Source: Chromatiales bacterium (lineage in GTDB: Bacteria > Pseudomonadota > Gammaproteobacteria > Xanthomonadales > SZUA-36). Taken from it: 47,596 nt of DNA. Made by a program: the position numbers and the translations under genes. Positions within the stretch are counted from its first letter, which is position 1; each line of letters begins with the position of its first letter. Location of the stretch: contig JAHEFS010000008.1 in assembly GCA_024640045.1 (NCBI GenBank), positions 1 to 47,596 of the forward strand. The letters run 5' to 3'. Of the stretch, positions 20,131 through 30,341 are shown piece by piece. The notes under the pieces are model-generated. The model searched no databases and was not told the DNA's origin. It worked only from the letters and a program-made list of their open reading frames with translations.

Positions 20131-20966
20131 ACCGAAAAACCTCTGGGCCCACTCCGGCACCCTCCGGAGAACGACTGCAAAAATTGCTCGCATCCGCTGG
20201 CGCCGGCTCACGCCGCGCGCTGGAACGGCAGATCGCTGCGGGGGACGTAACCCTGAACAACAAGGTGGCCACCGTCGGCCAGTCCGCAGGCCTTGGTGAT
20301 GTCGTTTGCCTCGGTAAGCAATGCTGGCGCGTGGTCGCTGAAGAAGCCGGTCACCGAAGCCTGGTTTACAACAAGCCGGAGGGTGAAGTCACCACTCGTT
20401 CGGACCCCCAGGGCCGCCCCACGGTTTTCGACCGCATGCCCCCGGTCAAGAACGCACGCTGGGTCGCGGTCGGGCGGCTGGACATCAACACCACCGGCCT
20501 GTTGCTGTTAACGACCGACGGTGAACTGGCCCACGCCATGATGCACCCTTCCAATCGAGTGGACCGAGAGTATGCCTGCCGCATCCTTGGCACCGTAGAG
20601 CCTGCCATGATCGAGCGCCTGAAAAGCGGCGTTGAACTCGAGGATGGACCCGCGCACTTCAGCGACATCGTTGAGTTCGGGGGCAGCGGCGAGAACCGCT
20701 GGTACCACGTGACCTTGCTGGAGGGCCGTAACCGCGAAGTGCGCCGCCTATGGGCCTCGCAGGGTGTTCGCGTGAGTCGCCTGAAAAGGGTGCGTTACGG
20801 GGCCGTGTTCCTGCCCAAAAGAATGCGCATGGGTGAATTCAAGGAACTTTCCGCCGCTGATCACCGGGTGTTACGCGAAGACGTGGGGCTTCCCAGCCAG
20901 CAGGCCGGACTGTTTCTCCAGGCAATGCGCACGCCGGCAAAAACGCCACGGAAGCGGAGAAAGTGA
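20127..20966 (+). CDS. rluB: 23S rRNA pseudouridine synthase RluB
   Basis: A 279-residue RsuA-family pseudouridine synthase expected to modify position 2605 of 23S rRNA. The S4 RNA-binding domain is at the N-terminus (ERLQKLLASAGAGSRRALE). The catalytic Asp119 lies in GRLDINTTGLLLLT, and LEGRNREVRRLW is the third family motif. The C-terminal tail is basic (TPAKTPRKRRK). The scpA-scpB-rluB order recurs in many gammaproteobacteria. RluB is preferred over RluE or RsuA from length, motifs and context. Confidence 0.92.
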   Translation: MNRKTSGPTPAPSGERLQKLLASAGAGSRRALERQIAAGDVTLNNKVATVGQSAGLGDVVCLGKQCWRVVAEEAGHRSLVYNKPEGEVTTRSDPQGRPTVFDRMPPVKNARWVAVGRLDINTTGLLLLTTDGELAHAMMHPSNRVDREYACRILGTVEPAMIERLKSGVELEDGPAHFSDIVEFGGSGENRWYHVTLLEGRNREVRRLWASQGVRVSRLKRVRYGAVFLPKRMRMGEFKELSAADHRVLREDVGLPSQQAGLFLQAMRTPAKTPRKRRK

Positions 20967-21607
20967 GTCCCGCTGACCTGCAGCAGCACTGCCTGAGCTT
21001 TCTGGAACAGCGCATGGCGGCAGATCCCGCACATGACATCTCGCACATAAGAAGAGTTGTCAAGACTACACTCTATCTCACTGATATTGAACAAGCTAAT
21101 TTGAGCGTGACACTGCCGGCAGCGTGGCTGCACGATTGCGTCAGCGTACCCAAGGATTCGCACCTAAGGGCGCAGGCATCACGCCTGGCGGCGGATGAAG
21201 CCATCGAGTTCCTGCAAGGCATCGCCTATCCCGATGAGAACCTGGAGGCTGTCCACCACGCGATCGAGGCACACAGCTTTTCCGCGGGCATCACACCGAG
21301 AACGTCAGAAGCCCGTATCGTGCAGGATGCCGATCGGCTGGAAGCACTGGGTGCGATCGGAATCGCCCGCTGCCTGTTGACTGGCGGGGCCATGGGCACC
21401 GCATTGTACGAAGCCAGTGATCCATTCTGCGAACGGCGTGAACCCGACGACCGGCAATTCACCCTGGATCATTTCTACTGCAAGTTGTTCAAGTTACCCG
21501 GCACCATGCAGACCCGGGCCGGGAAAGACGAAGCAGACCGCCGGGTCGCCTACATGCGGGCGTTCCTGGATCAATTACGACTCGAGATTGCCGGAGAGCA
21601 GATCTGA
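20963..21607 (+). CDS. HD-domain phosphohydrolase
   Basis: A 214-residue HD superfamily protein with the metal-binding series H24-D25 (AHDISHIRRVV), H57-D58 (AAWLHDCV) and D122/D124 (VQDADRLEALGAIG). This is the YedJ-like arrangement of soluble metal-dependent phosphohydrolases acting on nucleotides or other phosphate esters. The start is GTG at 20963, overlapping the rluB TGA (GTGA), so it is the fourth gene of the scpA operon. Substrate unknown. It is convergent with the nitrilase gene, only 12 bases away. Confidence 0.88.
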   Translation: MSPADLQQHCLSFLEQRMAADPAHDISHIRRVVKTTLYLTDIEQANLSVTLPAAWLHDCVSVPKDSHLRAQASRLAADEAIEFLQGIAYPDENLEAVHHAIEAHSFSAGITPRTSEARIVQDADRLEALGAIGIARCLLTGGAMGTALYEASDPFCERREPDDRQFTLDHFYCKLFKLPGTMQTRAGKDEADRRVAYMRAFLDQLRLEIAGEQI

Positions 21608-21619
21608 GCGCTGGCCGCT

Positions 21620-22573
21620 TCAGGTCTCTCCATCCTTGAAACTGGCCGTAGACTGACGACGACGATCCACCTCAAGGCGGGTTACGTCCGGACGAGAGTA
21701 ATGACCTGCGGGATCAAAATTCTGCCGTTCCCTGTAAATCACGGACAAATCGAGATCGGCGCAGGTCACGAACTCGCACTCTGTGCGGGGTTCCAGCACC
21801 CACTCACCATCCGGTCCAGCGATGCAAGAGCCGCCGTCCGTCATCCAGGGCGGTGCTTTTTCGCGCAGCCTGTCTGCATAGGGCACGTGCGAACCAATCC
21901 AGTCGCGGTGCATCAAGCCCGAAACCGAGATCACGTACGACCTGCCCTCGCGGGCCATAAAGCGGGTGATGTCTTGGGTGTTGCGCTGGCTCCCGGGCCA
22001 CGCCGCCACATGAACGTTTTCGCCCTGCGCGTACAATGCAGCGCGGGGTAATGGCATCCAGTTTTCCCAACAATTCAGACCCCCTAGCCTGAAGCCATCC
22101 AACGCGTGCACCTTGAGGCCGTGACCATCACCCGGTGACCACACCAGGCGTTCCTCATGAGTCGGACACAGCTTGCGGTGCACCGACCCAATGCTGCCCC
22201 CGGGAGAGATATAGACCAGGCTGGCGTAGAGGCTGTGGGCGCTGCGATCGGTTGCTCGTTCGATACACCCGAGGTACACCGCAATGGCCCGCTGGCGGGC
22301 CAGTTCACACAGATCCTCGAGACCACCACCCGCGATATCAACCGCCTGCTCCGCATAGTGCGCAAAAAAAGTTTTCTGCACGTCCGATTCGAACCGGGCG
22401 CCTTCGGTCAGTTCAGGCCAGAACGGGTAACCCGGAACCAGCGCCTCCCCGAAAACCACCAGGCGGGCACCTTCATCAGCCGCCGCGACGACTCGTTCCA
22501 TGACCTTGTTCAGCGTAGCATTCCGGTCAAGCCAGACTGGCGCCATCTGTGCTAAAGCAACACGCAGTTGCAT
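21620..22573 (-). CDS. nitrilase-family carbon-nitrogen hydrolase
   Basis: About 317 residues with the complete Glu-Lys-Cys catalytic set: Glu43 (VVFGEALVPGYP), Lys134 (HRKLCPTHEERLVW) and Cys168 (GLNCWENWMPL). The CWEN motif plus the HRKL-PTHEER loop places it with true nitrilases (nitrile to carboxylate plus ammonia), not amidases or omega-amidase. The natural nitrile is unknown. A GTG at 22579 precedes, but AGGAG sits seven bases before the ATG at 22573. It begins two bases after the deaminase stop, so the two form a pair at the end of the rnr-rlmB transcription unit. Confidence 0.9.
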   Translation of the reverse strand: MQLRVALAQMAPVWLDRNATLNKVMERVVAAADEGARLVVFGEALVPGYPFWPELTEGARFESDVQKTFFAHYAEQAVDIAGGGLEDLCELARQRAIAVYLGCIERATDRSAHSLYASLVYISPGGSIGSVHRKLCPTHEERLVWSPGDGHGLKVHALDGFRLGGLNCWENWMPLPRAALYAQGENVHVAAWPGSQRNTQDITRFMAREGRSYVISVSGLMHRDWIGSHVPYADRLREKAPPWMTDGGSCIAGPDGEWVLEPRTECEFVTCADLDLSVIYRERQNFDPAGHYSRPDVTRLEVDRRRQSTASFKDGET

Positions 22574-22575
22574 TG

Positions 22576-23154
22576 TCACTCTCCTGCTTCGCGTTGAGCG
22601 TTGTAAATCTCGCCACCTTGATCAAGGTACGCTGCAATCAGGCTGATGGCCTCCTCGCGCAGCACTCCCTGGTGCACCTCGATACCGCGCTGGGCCAATG
22701 CCTGCACCCATTCCGCCGGTTTGTCACCTTCGTCGAAACCAGCTGCCTCAGCGTCGATTTGACCCGCCCCGCAGACCAGGCGGCGGATGCCGGACCAGGG
22801 GACTGCCCCATAACACATGGCGCAGGGTTCACAGGTCGTCACCAGGGTCAGAGCGTACGGCGCCAGGTCCCAGGTCTCCAGCGACTGCTGGGCCAGGCTG
22901 ATGGCCATGATTTCGGCATGCGCTACAGAAAGGTTCAGTGCCGTGACGCGGTTAACGCCTGCCGCCACGACGGCTCGCCGGGCCGGGTCGAAGACGACGG
23001 CGCCAAACGGACCGCCACTACCACGCCGGACGTTTTCCGAGGCCAACGCCAGAGCCAGGCGCATGACCGCCTGATCGCTATCAAACGGCTCCTGCCAGTC
23101 CGCCAGCAGGTTCTGGGCCCAGCGCGGAAAATCCACCTGGCAGGAAAACGCCAT
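22576..23154 (-). CDS. nucleoside/nucleobase deaminase (CDA fold)
   Basis: About 192 residues of the cytidine deaminase-like zinc family. The active site is His79-Ala-Glu81 (AHAEIMAI) and Cys111/Cys114 in CEPCAMCYGAV, with GGPFGAVVFD upstream. This pattern is closest to guanine deaminase and related nucleobase deaminases rather than TadA, but the substrate is uncertain. The N-terminus is longer than in typical 155-residue guanine deaminases. A GTG at 23160 is the alternative start. It lies directly after rlmB and directly before the nitrilase gene. Confidence 0.87.
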   Translation of the reverse strand: MAFSCQVDFPRWAQNLLADWQEPFDSDQAVMRLALALASENVRRGSGGPFGAVVFDPARRAVVAAGVNRVTALNLSVAHAEIMAISLAQQSLETWDLAPYALTLVTTCEPCAMCYGAVPWSGIRRLVCGAGQIDAEAAGFDEGDKPAEWVQALAQRGIEVHQGVLREEAISLIAAYLDQGGEIYNAQREAGE

Positions 23155-23162
23155 GCTCACCG

Positions 23163-23918
23163 CTAGGCTGGCCCCATGATGCGTTGCCGACGAATTTCAT
23201 AAAGGCACACGCCGGCAGCAACCGAGACATTCAGGCTCTCAATCGTACCCGCCATGGGAATGCGTACCAGGAAATCGCACAGTTCGCGCGTCAGGCGACG
23301 CATGCCCTGCCCCTCACTGCCCATGACCAGCGCCAGGGGCCCGGTCAGGTCGCGCCGGTGAATGTCATCGCGGGTCTGGTCGTCGGTCCCGGCCAGCCAG
23401 ATACCTCGCTCCTTGAGTGCACGGAGCACGCGGGCCAGGTTGGTAACCTGAAGCACCGGCACCAGCTCCGACGCGCCGGCTGAAGTCCGACGGACCACGG
23501 CGGTAATACCGGCGGAGCGATCTTTGGGAATAATGACCAGATGCACGCCTGCCGCTTCAGCCGTGCGCAGACACGCACCCAGGTTATGCGGATCCTGAAT
23601 GCCATCGAGCACCAGGATCAGAGGATCGCCTTCCACGGCATCCAGGAGACTTCCCAGATCGGACTCTCCCAGGCTCTTGTCGTCGAGTTCCGCGATGATG
23701 TCCTGGTGGCGGGTATTTCCCGCCAACTGGTCGAGCCGGGAGCGCGGTTCTTCGATCACTTCCACGCCCGCATCCTGCGCGATCATGGCGAGGTCGCGTA
23801 CCCGTTGGTTTTGCGTGTCGGCGGACACACGCACCAGGCGCACACCGTTGGCGCCGGTCTTCAGGGCGGTGGCAACTGGCTGAATGCCCGCCAGGATGTT
23901 ATCGGATGTCGAATTCAC
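23163..23918 (-). CDS. rlmB: 23S rRNA 2'-O-ribose methyltransferase RlmB
   Basis: A 251-residue SpoU/TrmH-type (SPOUT) methyltransferase for Gm2251 of 23S rRNA. An N-terminal substrate-binding domain (ILAGIQPVATALK) is followed by the knotted catalytic domain: motif 1 LDGIQDPHNLGACLRTAE, motif 2 LVMGSEGQGMRRL and motif 3 GTIESLNVSVAAGVCLYE. It starts at GTG immediately after the rnr TGA (TGAGTG), the order seen in E. coli. Confidence 0.95.
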   Translation of the reverse strand: MNSTSDNILAGIQPVATALKTGANGVRLVRVSADTQNQRVRDLAMIAQDAGVEVIEEPRSRLDQLAGNTRHQDIIAELDDKSLGESDLGSLLDAVEGDPLILVLDGIQDPHNLGACLRTAEAAGVHLVIIPKDRSAGITAVVRRTSAGASELVPVLQVTNLARVLRALKERGIWLAGTDDQTRDDIHRRDLTGPLALVMGSEGQGMRRLTRELCDFLVRIPMAGTIESLNVSVAAGVCLYEIRRQRIMGPA

Positions 23919-26084
23919 TCATTCCACCAATTCAAAGTCGATCTTGCGATCGGTGATATCGACGCCCGTTACACGAACCTGGACCCGGTCGGCCAGCTGA
24001 AACACCTGCCGCCGCCGTTCGCCAGTCAGGCGGTGGGAAACCGGATCGAAATGATAGTAATCGTTGGGCAGACCAGTGACATGAACCAGGCCATTCACCG
24101 CGCCGAGATCCAGCTCGACAAACAGGCCGAACGAGGTGACCCCCGAGACCATGCCCGCAAACGTTTCGCCCAGGTGGCGCTCCATGTAAATACACTTCAG
24201 CCGGTCGTCCACATCCCTTGAGGCTTCCTCGGCCCGGCGCTCCAGCTGAGAACTTTGCTCACACAAACGCTCCATCTGCTTTCTTGTGTACAGCAATTCG
24301 CGCTCCTGGCCACGCTGCAACGACCGGTGGATAACTCGATGCAAAAGCAAGTCGGGATAACGTCGAATCGGGGATGTGAAATGGGCGTAGGCCTGCAAGG
24401 CCAGGCCGAAATGCCCCTCGTTTTCTGCGCGGTAGGCCGCCAGACTCTGCGAACGCAACAGCACTGCCATGATGAGTTTTTCGTCGGGACGACCGCGAAT
24501 CTTCTCAACGATTTTCTCAAAATCACGTGGCGTCGGCTGTTCCCGAAAGCCGGGACGAATACCCTGTCCCTGCAGGAATTGCACCAGCGATTCGACCTTG
24601 AGATCCGGCGGTGTCGCGTGAACCCGGAAAGGCGCCGGCAGCTTGAGTCGCAGCAGGTAGCGCGCCGCTTCGACATTGGTCAGGATCATGCACTCTTCAA
24701 TCAGTTTATGGGCATCGTTCCGTTCGGTGGTTCGTAACTCGCATACCGACCCTTGCGGATCGAACATGAACTGCACTTCCTGGCTTTCGAAGTCAATCGC
24801 GCCGCGCTTGAGCCTGGCCTGACGAAGTACTTTGTAGAGCGCGTACAGGTCGTCAAGATTCTGCCGCACTGCATCATTCGCAACCCGGTGCGGGCGCTCA
24901 CCACTGGAAAGGTATTGCCAGACCTGCTGATAGGTCAGACGAGCGTGAGACCGCATCACGCCGGCGATGAAGCGCGAACGCGTCACGGTGCCTTCCTCGT
25001 TCACGGTCATGTCGCACGCCAGGCACAAGCGGTCCTCGTCCGGCTTCAGCGAGCACAGGCCGTTGGACAGCGCCTCCGGCAACATCGGAATGACACGGTT
25101 CGGAAAATACACACTGGTGCCCCGCTCCAGCGCCTCCCCGTCCAGCCCGCTGCCAGGCAGTACGTAAGAGGAGACATCAGCAATCGCCACCACCAGGCGC
25201 CAGCCGTTGCGGTTTCGCTGGGCGAACACTGCGTCATCGAAGTCCCGGGCATCCGCGCCGTCGATGGTCACCAGCGGCAGGTCGCAATAGTCTTTACGGC
25301 CCTCCCGCAGACTATCAGGCACGGTTTCACCAAAGGCGCTCGCCGCCGCTTCTACACCTTCCGGCCAGTCGTGCGGCAAGCCAAAATCGCGGATGGCGAT
25401 TTCCGTCGCCATCCCCGGTGCCCCAGCCTGGCCCAGGATCTCAACAACCCGTCCCAGCGGGGGTTTGTGCTCACCAGGTTGCTCCAGTAACTCGACCACC
25501 ACGACCTGGCCGGGCTTGGCGCCTCCCGTGTGGTTCAGCGGCACCAGGACATCCTGGGTCACTTTTGGGTTATCCGGCACCACCAGCGCCACGCCACTTT
25601 CCTCGACGAACCGTCCGACGATGGACGTGTGTGCGCGCTCCAGCACCTCGTGGATGGCGCCTTCCTTGCGACCTCTTTGATCAACACCGACCACAGCCGC
25701 CAGCACCCGGTCACCATGCAGTACCTGGCGCATGTTGCGCGGAGACAGGTACAGGTCATCCCCCCCCTCTTCCGGCACCACGAAACCGAAACCGTCACGG
25801 TGAGCGCTGACTCTGCCGCAGACGAGATCCATCTTGGCGGGCAAGCCGTAGGCTCCGCGCCGGTTCTTGATCAACTGTCCGTCATTGAGCATGGCACGCA
25901 GACGCCGGCGAAGAATTTCGCGGCTGTCGTCGCTTTCCACTTTGAGCGCCTCGGCAATGTCGCGACGCTGCATGGGGTGCCCTTTCGACTCCATCAGGAT
26001 GAGGATCGATTCCCGATCCGGAGCCGTGGCGTTGATCAGGCTTCCGGGACTGATTTTTTTCTTGTTTCGAGGACGCTTGGACAT
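23919..26084 (-). CDS. rnr: ribonuclease R
   Basis: A 721-residue 3'-5' exoribonuclease that degrades structured RNA and acts in rRNA and tmRNA-linked quality control. Order: N-terminal winged helix (RESILILMESKGHPMQRRDI), cold-shock domains, the RNB catalytic domain with IDGADARDFDDAVF (metal-binding Asp cluster), and a C-terminal S1 domain. It lacks most of the long basic tail found in E. coli RNase R (813 residues). A TTG at 26129 extends the frame by 15 residues; the ATG at 26084 giving MSKRPRNKKK is preferred. It is divergent from tRNA-Leu. Confidence 0.95.
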   Translation of the reverse strand: MSKRPRNKKKISPGSLINATAPDRESILILMESKGHPMQRRDIAEALKVESDDSREILRRRLRAMLNDGQLIKNRRGAYGLPAKMDLVCGRVSAHRDGFGFVVPEEGGDDLYLSPRNMRQVLHGDRVLAAVVGVDQRGRKEGAIHEVLERAHTSIVGRFVEESGVALVVPDNPKVTQDVLVPLNHTGGAKPGQVVVVELLEQPGEHKPPLGRVVEILGQAGAPGMATEIAIRDFGLPHDWPEGVEAAASAFGETVPDSLREGRKDYCDLPLVTIDGADARDFDDAVFAQRNRNGWRLVVAIADVSSYVLPGSGLDGEALERGTSVYFPNRVIPMLPEALSNGLCSLKPDEDRLCLACDMTVNEEGTVTRSRFIAGVMRSHARLTYQQVWQYLSSGERPHRVANDAVRQNLDDLYALYKVLRQARLKRGAIDFESQEVQFMFDPQGSVCELRTTERNDAHKLIEECMILTNVEAARYLLRLKLPAPFRVHATPPDLKVESLVQFLQGQGIRPGFREQPTPRDFEKIVEKIRGRPDEKLIMAVLLRSQSLAAYRAENEGHFGLALQAYAHFTSPIRRYPDLLLHRVIHRSLQRGQERELLYTRKQMERLCEQSSQLERRAEEASRDVDDRLKCIYMERHLGETFAGMVSGVTSFGLFVELDLGAVNGLVHVTGLPNDYYHFDPVSHRLTGERRRQVFQLADRVQVRVTGVDITDRKIDFELVE

Positions 26085-26186
26085 GATTTGCCGGTCAGCA
26101 GAATGACTGCTTATTGTACCCTTTGACAACAGGCGCGTGCGTGCATTCCAAAGCGCGGCGAAAAGTCACAAAGGGGCAGCGAACGA

Positions 26187-26215
26187 TTGACATGCAAGGG
26201 TCGAATCGGTAGAGT
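26187..26215 (+). promoter_or_regulatory. promoter of tRNA-Leu
   Basis: Perfect TTGACA (26187-26192), a 17-base spacer and TAGAGT (26210-26215) with discriminator GCACGCC. Predicted start near 26222, about 65 bases before the mature tRNA. This is the best -35 in the window. Confidence 0.65.
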
Positions 26216-26286
26216 GCACGCCGGTTCGTTGGTTCCCCTTACCGCGGACCACCCTGGGCTGGTGTTTCCCCTGACATCAGCCTTTT

Positions 26287-26373
26287 GCCCAGGTGGCGGA
26301 ATTGGTAGACGCGCCAGCTTCAGGTGCTGGTTATCGAAAGGTAGTGGAGGTTCAAGTCCTCTCCTGGGCACCA
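26287..26373 (+). tRNA. tRNA-Leu (anticodon CAG)
   Basis: An 87-base class II tRNA with a long variable arm. The acceptor GCCCAGG (26287-26293) pairs with CCTGGGC (26363-26369), with discriminator A and encoded CCA. The anticodon stem CCAGC/GCTGG encloses TTCAGGT with CAG at 26321-26323, and the T-loop is TTCAAGTC. It decodes CUG. It lies between rnr and purA, the position held by nsrR in E. coli. Confidence 0.97.
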
Positions 26374-26407
26374 ATTTTCCCAAGCGAAATCCAGATAAAC
26401 TGCTTCG

Positions 26408-26488
26408 CACCGGTACTTCCCTGAGCCGGTGAATGGGTTCTGCTGTGTGGATTCAGAACCTCCGAAGCGGGCAACCTTCCCGCCTTCT
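26408..26488 (+). repeat. three tandem hairpins after tRNA-Leu
   Basis: CACCGG/CCGGTG (26408-26431), then GGTTCTG/CAGAACC (26436-26460), then a bulged GAAGCGGG/CCCGCCTTC (26464-26487) followed by a T-rich TTCC. They could end the tRNA-Leu transcript or be processing structures. The rest of the 248-base gap to purA shows no gene. Confidence 0.4.
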
Positions 26489-26608
26489 TCCTTGCACGGA
26501 TTCGTCAAGCCAGTGTTCCCGAGCGCAAAAATAGCCCATGAACATGTCACTTTCATGACAATGTCCTGAGCTTATGCCCTTGGTCCGGGCTGTGGAGCGG
26601 AAAGAAGC

Positions 26609-27947
<1,339 letters not shown>

Positions 27948-28133
27948 TCAATGCAGGAACTGCAGAAGTATCGCCCCGGCCACCATGCAGGCAATGCCCG
28001 CTATCCGAATGCCACGCGGCCCGAGTCGGGCGACATCACTCATCATCTTCAGCCATGCGCTGGGCGCCAGCCCAGGCAACAATCCTTCCAGGATCAGGAC
28101 CAGGGCCAGCGCAGTGAGCAGGTCTTGTGCCAT
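27948..28133 (-). CDS. yjeT: DUF2065 inner-membrane protein YjeT
   Basis: A 61-residue protein with two hydrophobic helices (LLTALALVLILEGLLPGL and IRIAGIACMVAGAILLQFL) joined by a short loop with GPRGIR, the DUF2065 pattern. Function unknown. The gene is conserved in position between hflC and purA, which with the protein pattern makes it real in spite of its size. The Shine-Dalgarno is weak, suggesting translation linked to hflC. Confidence 0.85.
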   Translation of the reverse strand: MAQDLLTALALVLILEGLLPGLAPSAWLKMMSDVARLGPRGIRIAGIACMVAGAILLQFLH

Positions 28134-28165
28134 GCGACAGCGGCCCGGCTACGCTGCCCGGGCAC

Positions 28166-29035
28166 TCAGTCCTGGCCCGAGCGGTAGCGGTCGAAATACT
28201 CGAAGAAATCGGAACCGGGATCCAGCACCATCACGTCGGTCTGTGCACCAAAGGCGTTGCTGTAAGCCTGCAGACTGCGATAGAAGGCATAAAACTCTTC
28301 GTCCTGACCGTAGGAATTGGCATAGATTTCCGTGGCCTGGGCATCACCCTCACCACGGGTCCTCTGGCCATCGCGCTCCGCCTCGGCCAGGATAATCTGC
28401 ACCTGGCGGTCAGCATCGGAACGGATGCGTTCGGATTCTTCACGACCTTCGAACCGAAGCAGGTTCGCCTCCTTCTGCCGGTCGGTCGCCATGCGGCGGA
28501 ACACCGACTCACGCACGTCATCAGGCAGTTCGATGCTTTTGATGCGAACGTCCACGACCTCGATACCGAAATCATTGGTCGCGCGATTAGCGGCCTCGGC
28601 AATGGCCAGCATAATATTCACGCGCTCTTCGGACACCACTTCGACCAATGTGCGACTGGCAATCTGGTTGCGCATGCCATCACGAATAATCTGCTCCAGG
28701 CGGTTCAGCGCGATGCCTTCATTGCCCTGTGTAGAGGTGTAAAACTTCGCTACGTCGAAGATGCGCCACTTGACGAACGAGTCGACGTTGACGAATTTCT
28801 GCTCCGAAGTAAGCATTTGCTCTGAAGCCGTGTCCAGGGTAAGGATGCGGCGGTCGAATTTGCGCACGTTGTTAATCGCCGGGGCTTTAAAGTGCAGGCC
28901 AGGTTCATAGTCCATGCGCACGATCTTGCCAAGCTGGAATCGTATGGCGTATTCCGTTTCACTAACGGTAAATACGCTTGCCAGGCCCAAGCCTGCCAGC
29001 ACGGCGATCAGAATAAGGATAATTGGCTTGTTCAT
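28166..29035 (-). CDS. hflC: HflC, FtsH protease modulator
   Basis: A 289-residue SPFH/band 7 protein. A single N-terminal transmembrane helix (PIILILIAVLAGLGLASVF) is followed by the SPFH domain (SETEYAIRFQLGKIVR onward) and a helical, Ala/Glu/Arg-rich region that pairs with HflK. HflK-HflC form a large periplasmic cage around FtsH in the inner membrane and restrain its degradation of membrane proteins. The ATG overlaps the hflK TGA by four bases. Confidence 0.95.
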   Translation of the reverse strand: MNKPIILILIAVLAGLGLASVFTVSETEYAIRFQLGKIVRMDYEPGLHFKAPAINNVRKFDRRILTLDTASEQMLTSEQKFVNVDSFVKWRIFDVAKFYTSTQGNEGIALNRLEQIIRDGMRNQIASRTLVEVVSEERVNIMLAIAEAANRATNDFGIEVVDVRIKSIELPDDVRESVFRRMATDRQKEANLLRFEGREESERIRSDADRQVQIILAEAERDGQRTRGEGDAQATEIYANSYGQDEEFYAFYRSLQAYSNAFGAQTDVMVLDPGSDFFEYFDRYRSGQD

Positions 29036-30165
29036 CGCCGTCCCTCCCGGCTTGAGCTTCTTGGGGCGCCACGATCAGCCGGCTGCTGAGCGCTGTTCTC
29101 AGGTGTGACGATCGGCGGCATGTTGCCGGGTGAACTGCTCCCGCCACCGAGCTGGTCGAGCGGCAGATAGAGCACATTGCCGCTGGATTCCACATCCAGC
29201 AAGACCTTCCTGGAGCGGCCAAGAACGTTTTCCATGGTCTGCAGATACATACGTTTGCGCGTGACTTCGGGCGCCTTGGCATATTCACGGCGCAACAAGT
29301 CAAAGCGATCTGCTTCACCCGTGGCCAGGGCGATGGTTGCGTCGCGATAGCCTTCGGCTTCCTGGGTAATGCGGGCTGCCGCACCACGAGCCTCCGGAAC
29401 CACGCTGTTCACGTGAACCTGGGCTTCTTCGACAAATCGTTCCCGATCCTCGCGGGCCTTGTTCACGTCCTCAAATGCTGCCAGCACCTGTTGCGGTGCC
29501 GTCGAGGACTCGAGGTTGAACTTGGTAATCTGGATACCGCTTTCGTAGCGGTCGAGGGTTTCCTGCAACACCCTGCCGGTTTCGTTACCCACGACCTCAC
29601 GCCCGGCGCCGCTGAGAATGAAGTCGAGGCCGTTGGTGCCCACAGACTCACGCAGCGCACTCTCAGCCGCTTCTTTCAGCGTCAGTTCCGGATCACGTAC
29701 GCGGAACAGGAATTGCTGCGCGTCGCTGACGCGGTACTGAACCGAGTAGTTCAGGTCCACGATATTCTCGTCCTGCGTCAGCATCTGTCCGCGGTTTTCC
29801 ATGGAGCGGACGTTACTGACATTGACCTTGGTCAGGGACTCGATCGGCCGCGGTAATGTCAGGTTAATACCGGGCGGCAGGATTCGTGTGTATTTGCCGA
29901 AACGCAACACGACACCCCGCTCGGCTTCGTCGATGATATGCACAGCATCCCAACCGACCCAGAACACGAGCAGTACCAGGATCAAGGGCAACAGGCCACC
30001 GGAGCCAGACCCGGAACCACCACTTGCCTGGCCACCGGAACCGCCTCCAAAAATGGACTTAACCTTCGAGCCGACGTTCTTGAAAACGTCATCCAGATCC
30101 GGGGGTTGTTGACTCCCCGAATTCCATGGATCCTTATCTCCCTTACCGGGTTCTTTCCAGGGCAT
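29032..30165 (-). CDS. hflK: HflK, FtsH protease modulator
   Basis: A 377-residue partner of HflC. The N-terminus is Gly/Pro/Ser-rich and cytoplasmic (MPWKEPGKGDKDPWNSG), then one transmembrane helix (LLPLILVLLVFWVGWDAVHI), the SPFH domain (DEAERGVVLRFGKYTRILPP) and a coiled region. The C-terminal tail (after about residue 335) is Pro/Gly-rich and likely disordered. CAGGAG lies six bases before the ATG. A 176-base gap separates it from hflX, with a TACAAT (30260-30265 on the minus strand) that may be a weak separate promoter. Confidence 0.95.
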   Translation of the reverse strand: MPWKEPGKGDKDPWNSGSQQPPDLDDVFKNVGSKVKSIFGGGSGGQASGGSGSGSGGLLPLILVLLVFWVGWDAVHIIDEAERGVVLRFGKYTRILPPGINLTLPRPIESLTKVNVSNVRSMENRGQMLTQDENIVDLNYSVQYRVSDAQQFLFRVRDPELTLKEAAESALRESVGTNGLDFILSGAGREVVGNETGRVLQETLDRYESGIQITKFNLESSTAPQQVLAAFEDVNKAREDRERFVEEAQVHVNSVVPEARGAAARITQEAEGYRDATIALATGEADRFDLLRREYAKAPEVTRKRMYLQTMENVLGRSRKVLLDVESSGNVLYLPLDQLGGGSSSPGNMPPIVTPENSAQQPADRGAPRSSSREGRR

Positions 30166-30341
30166 GTGTAACTCCTGTAAATGAATTCTTGTGCCGCGAC
30201 ACTACCCGCAAGCTTGGGTTTGCCGGTGGACGTTTCAAGTCCGGAAGGCGTTGGCGGTCATTGTACCCCGAGCCGTTCCGAGAGGCAGGCTCTTTCCATG
30301 CGGTGTTACCCGCCATGCCACGCAGGGGTAAACGGGTTTCG

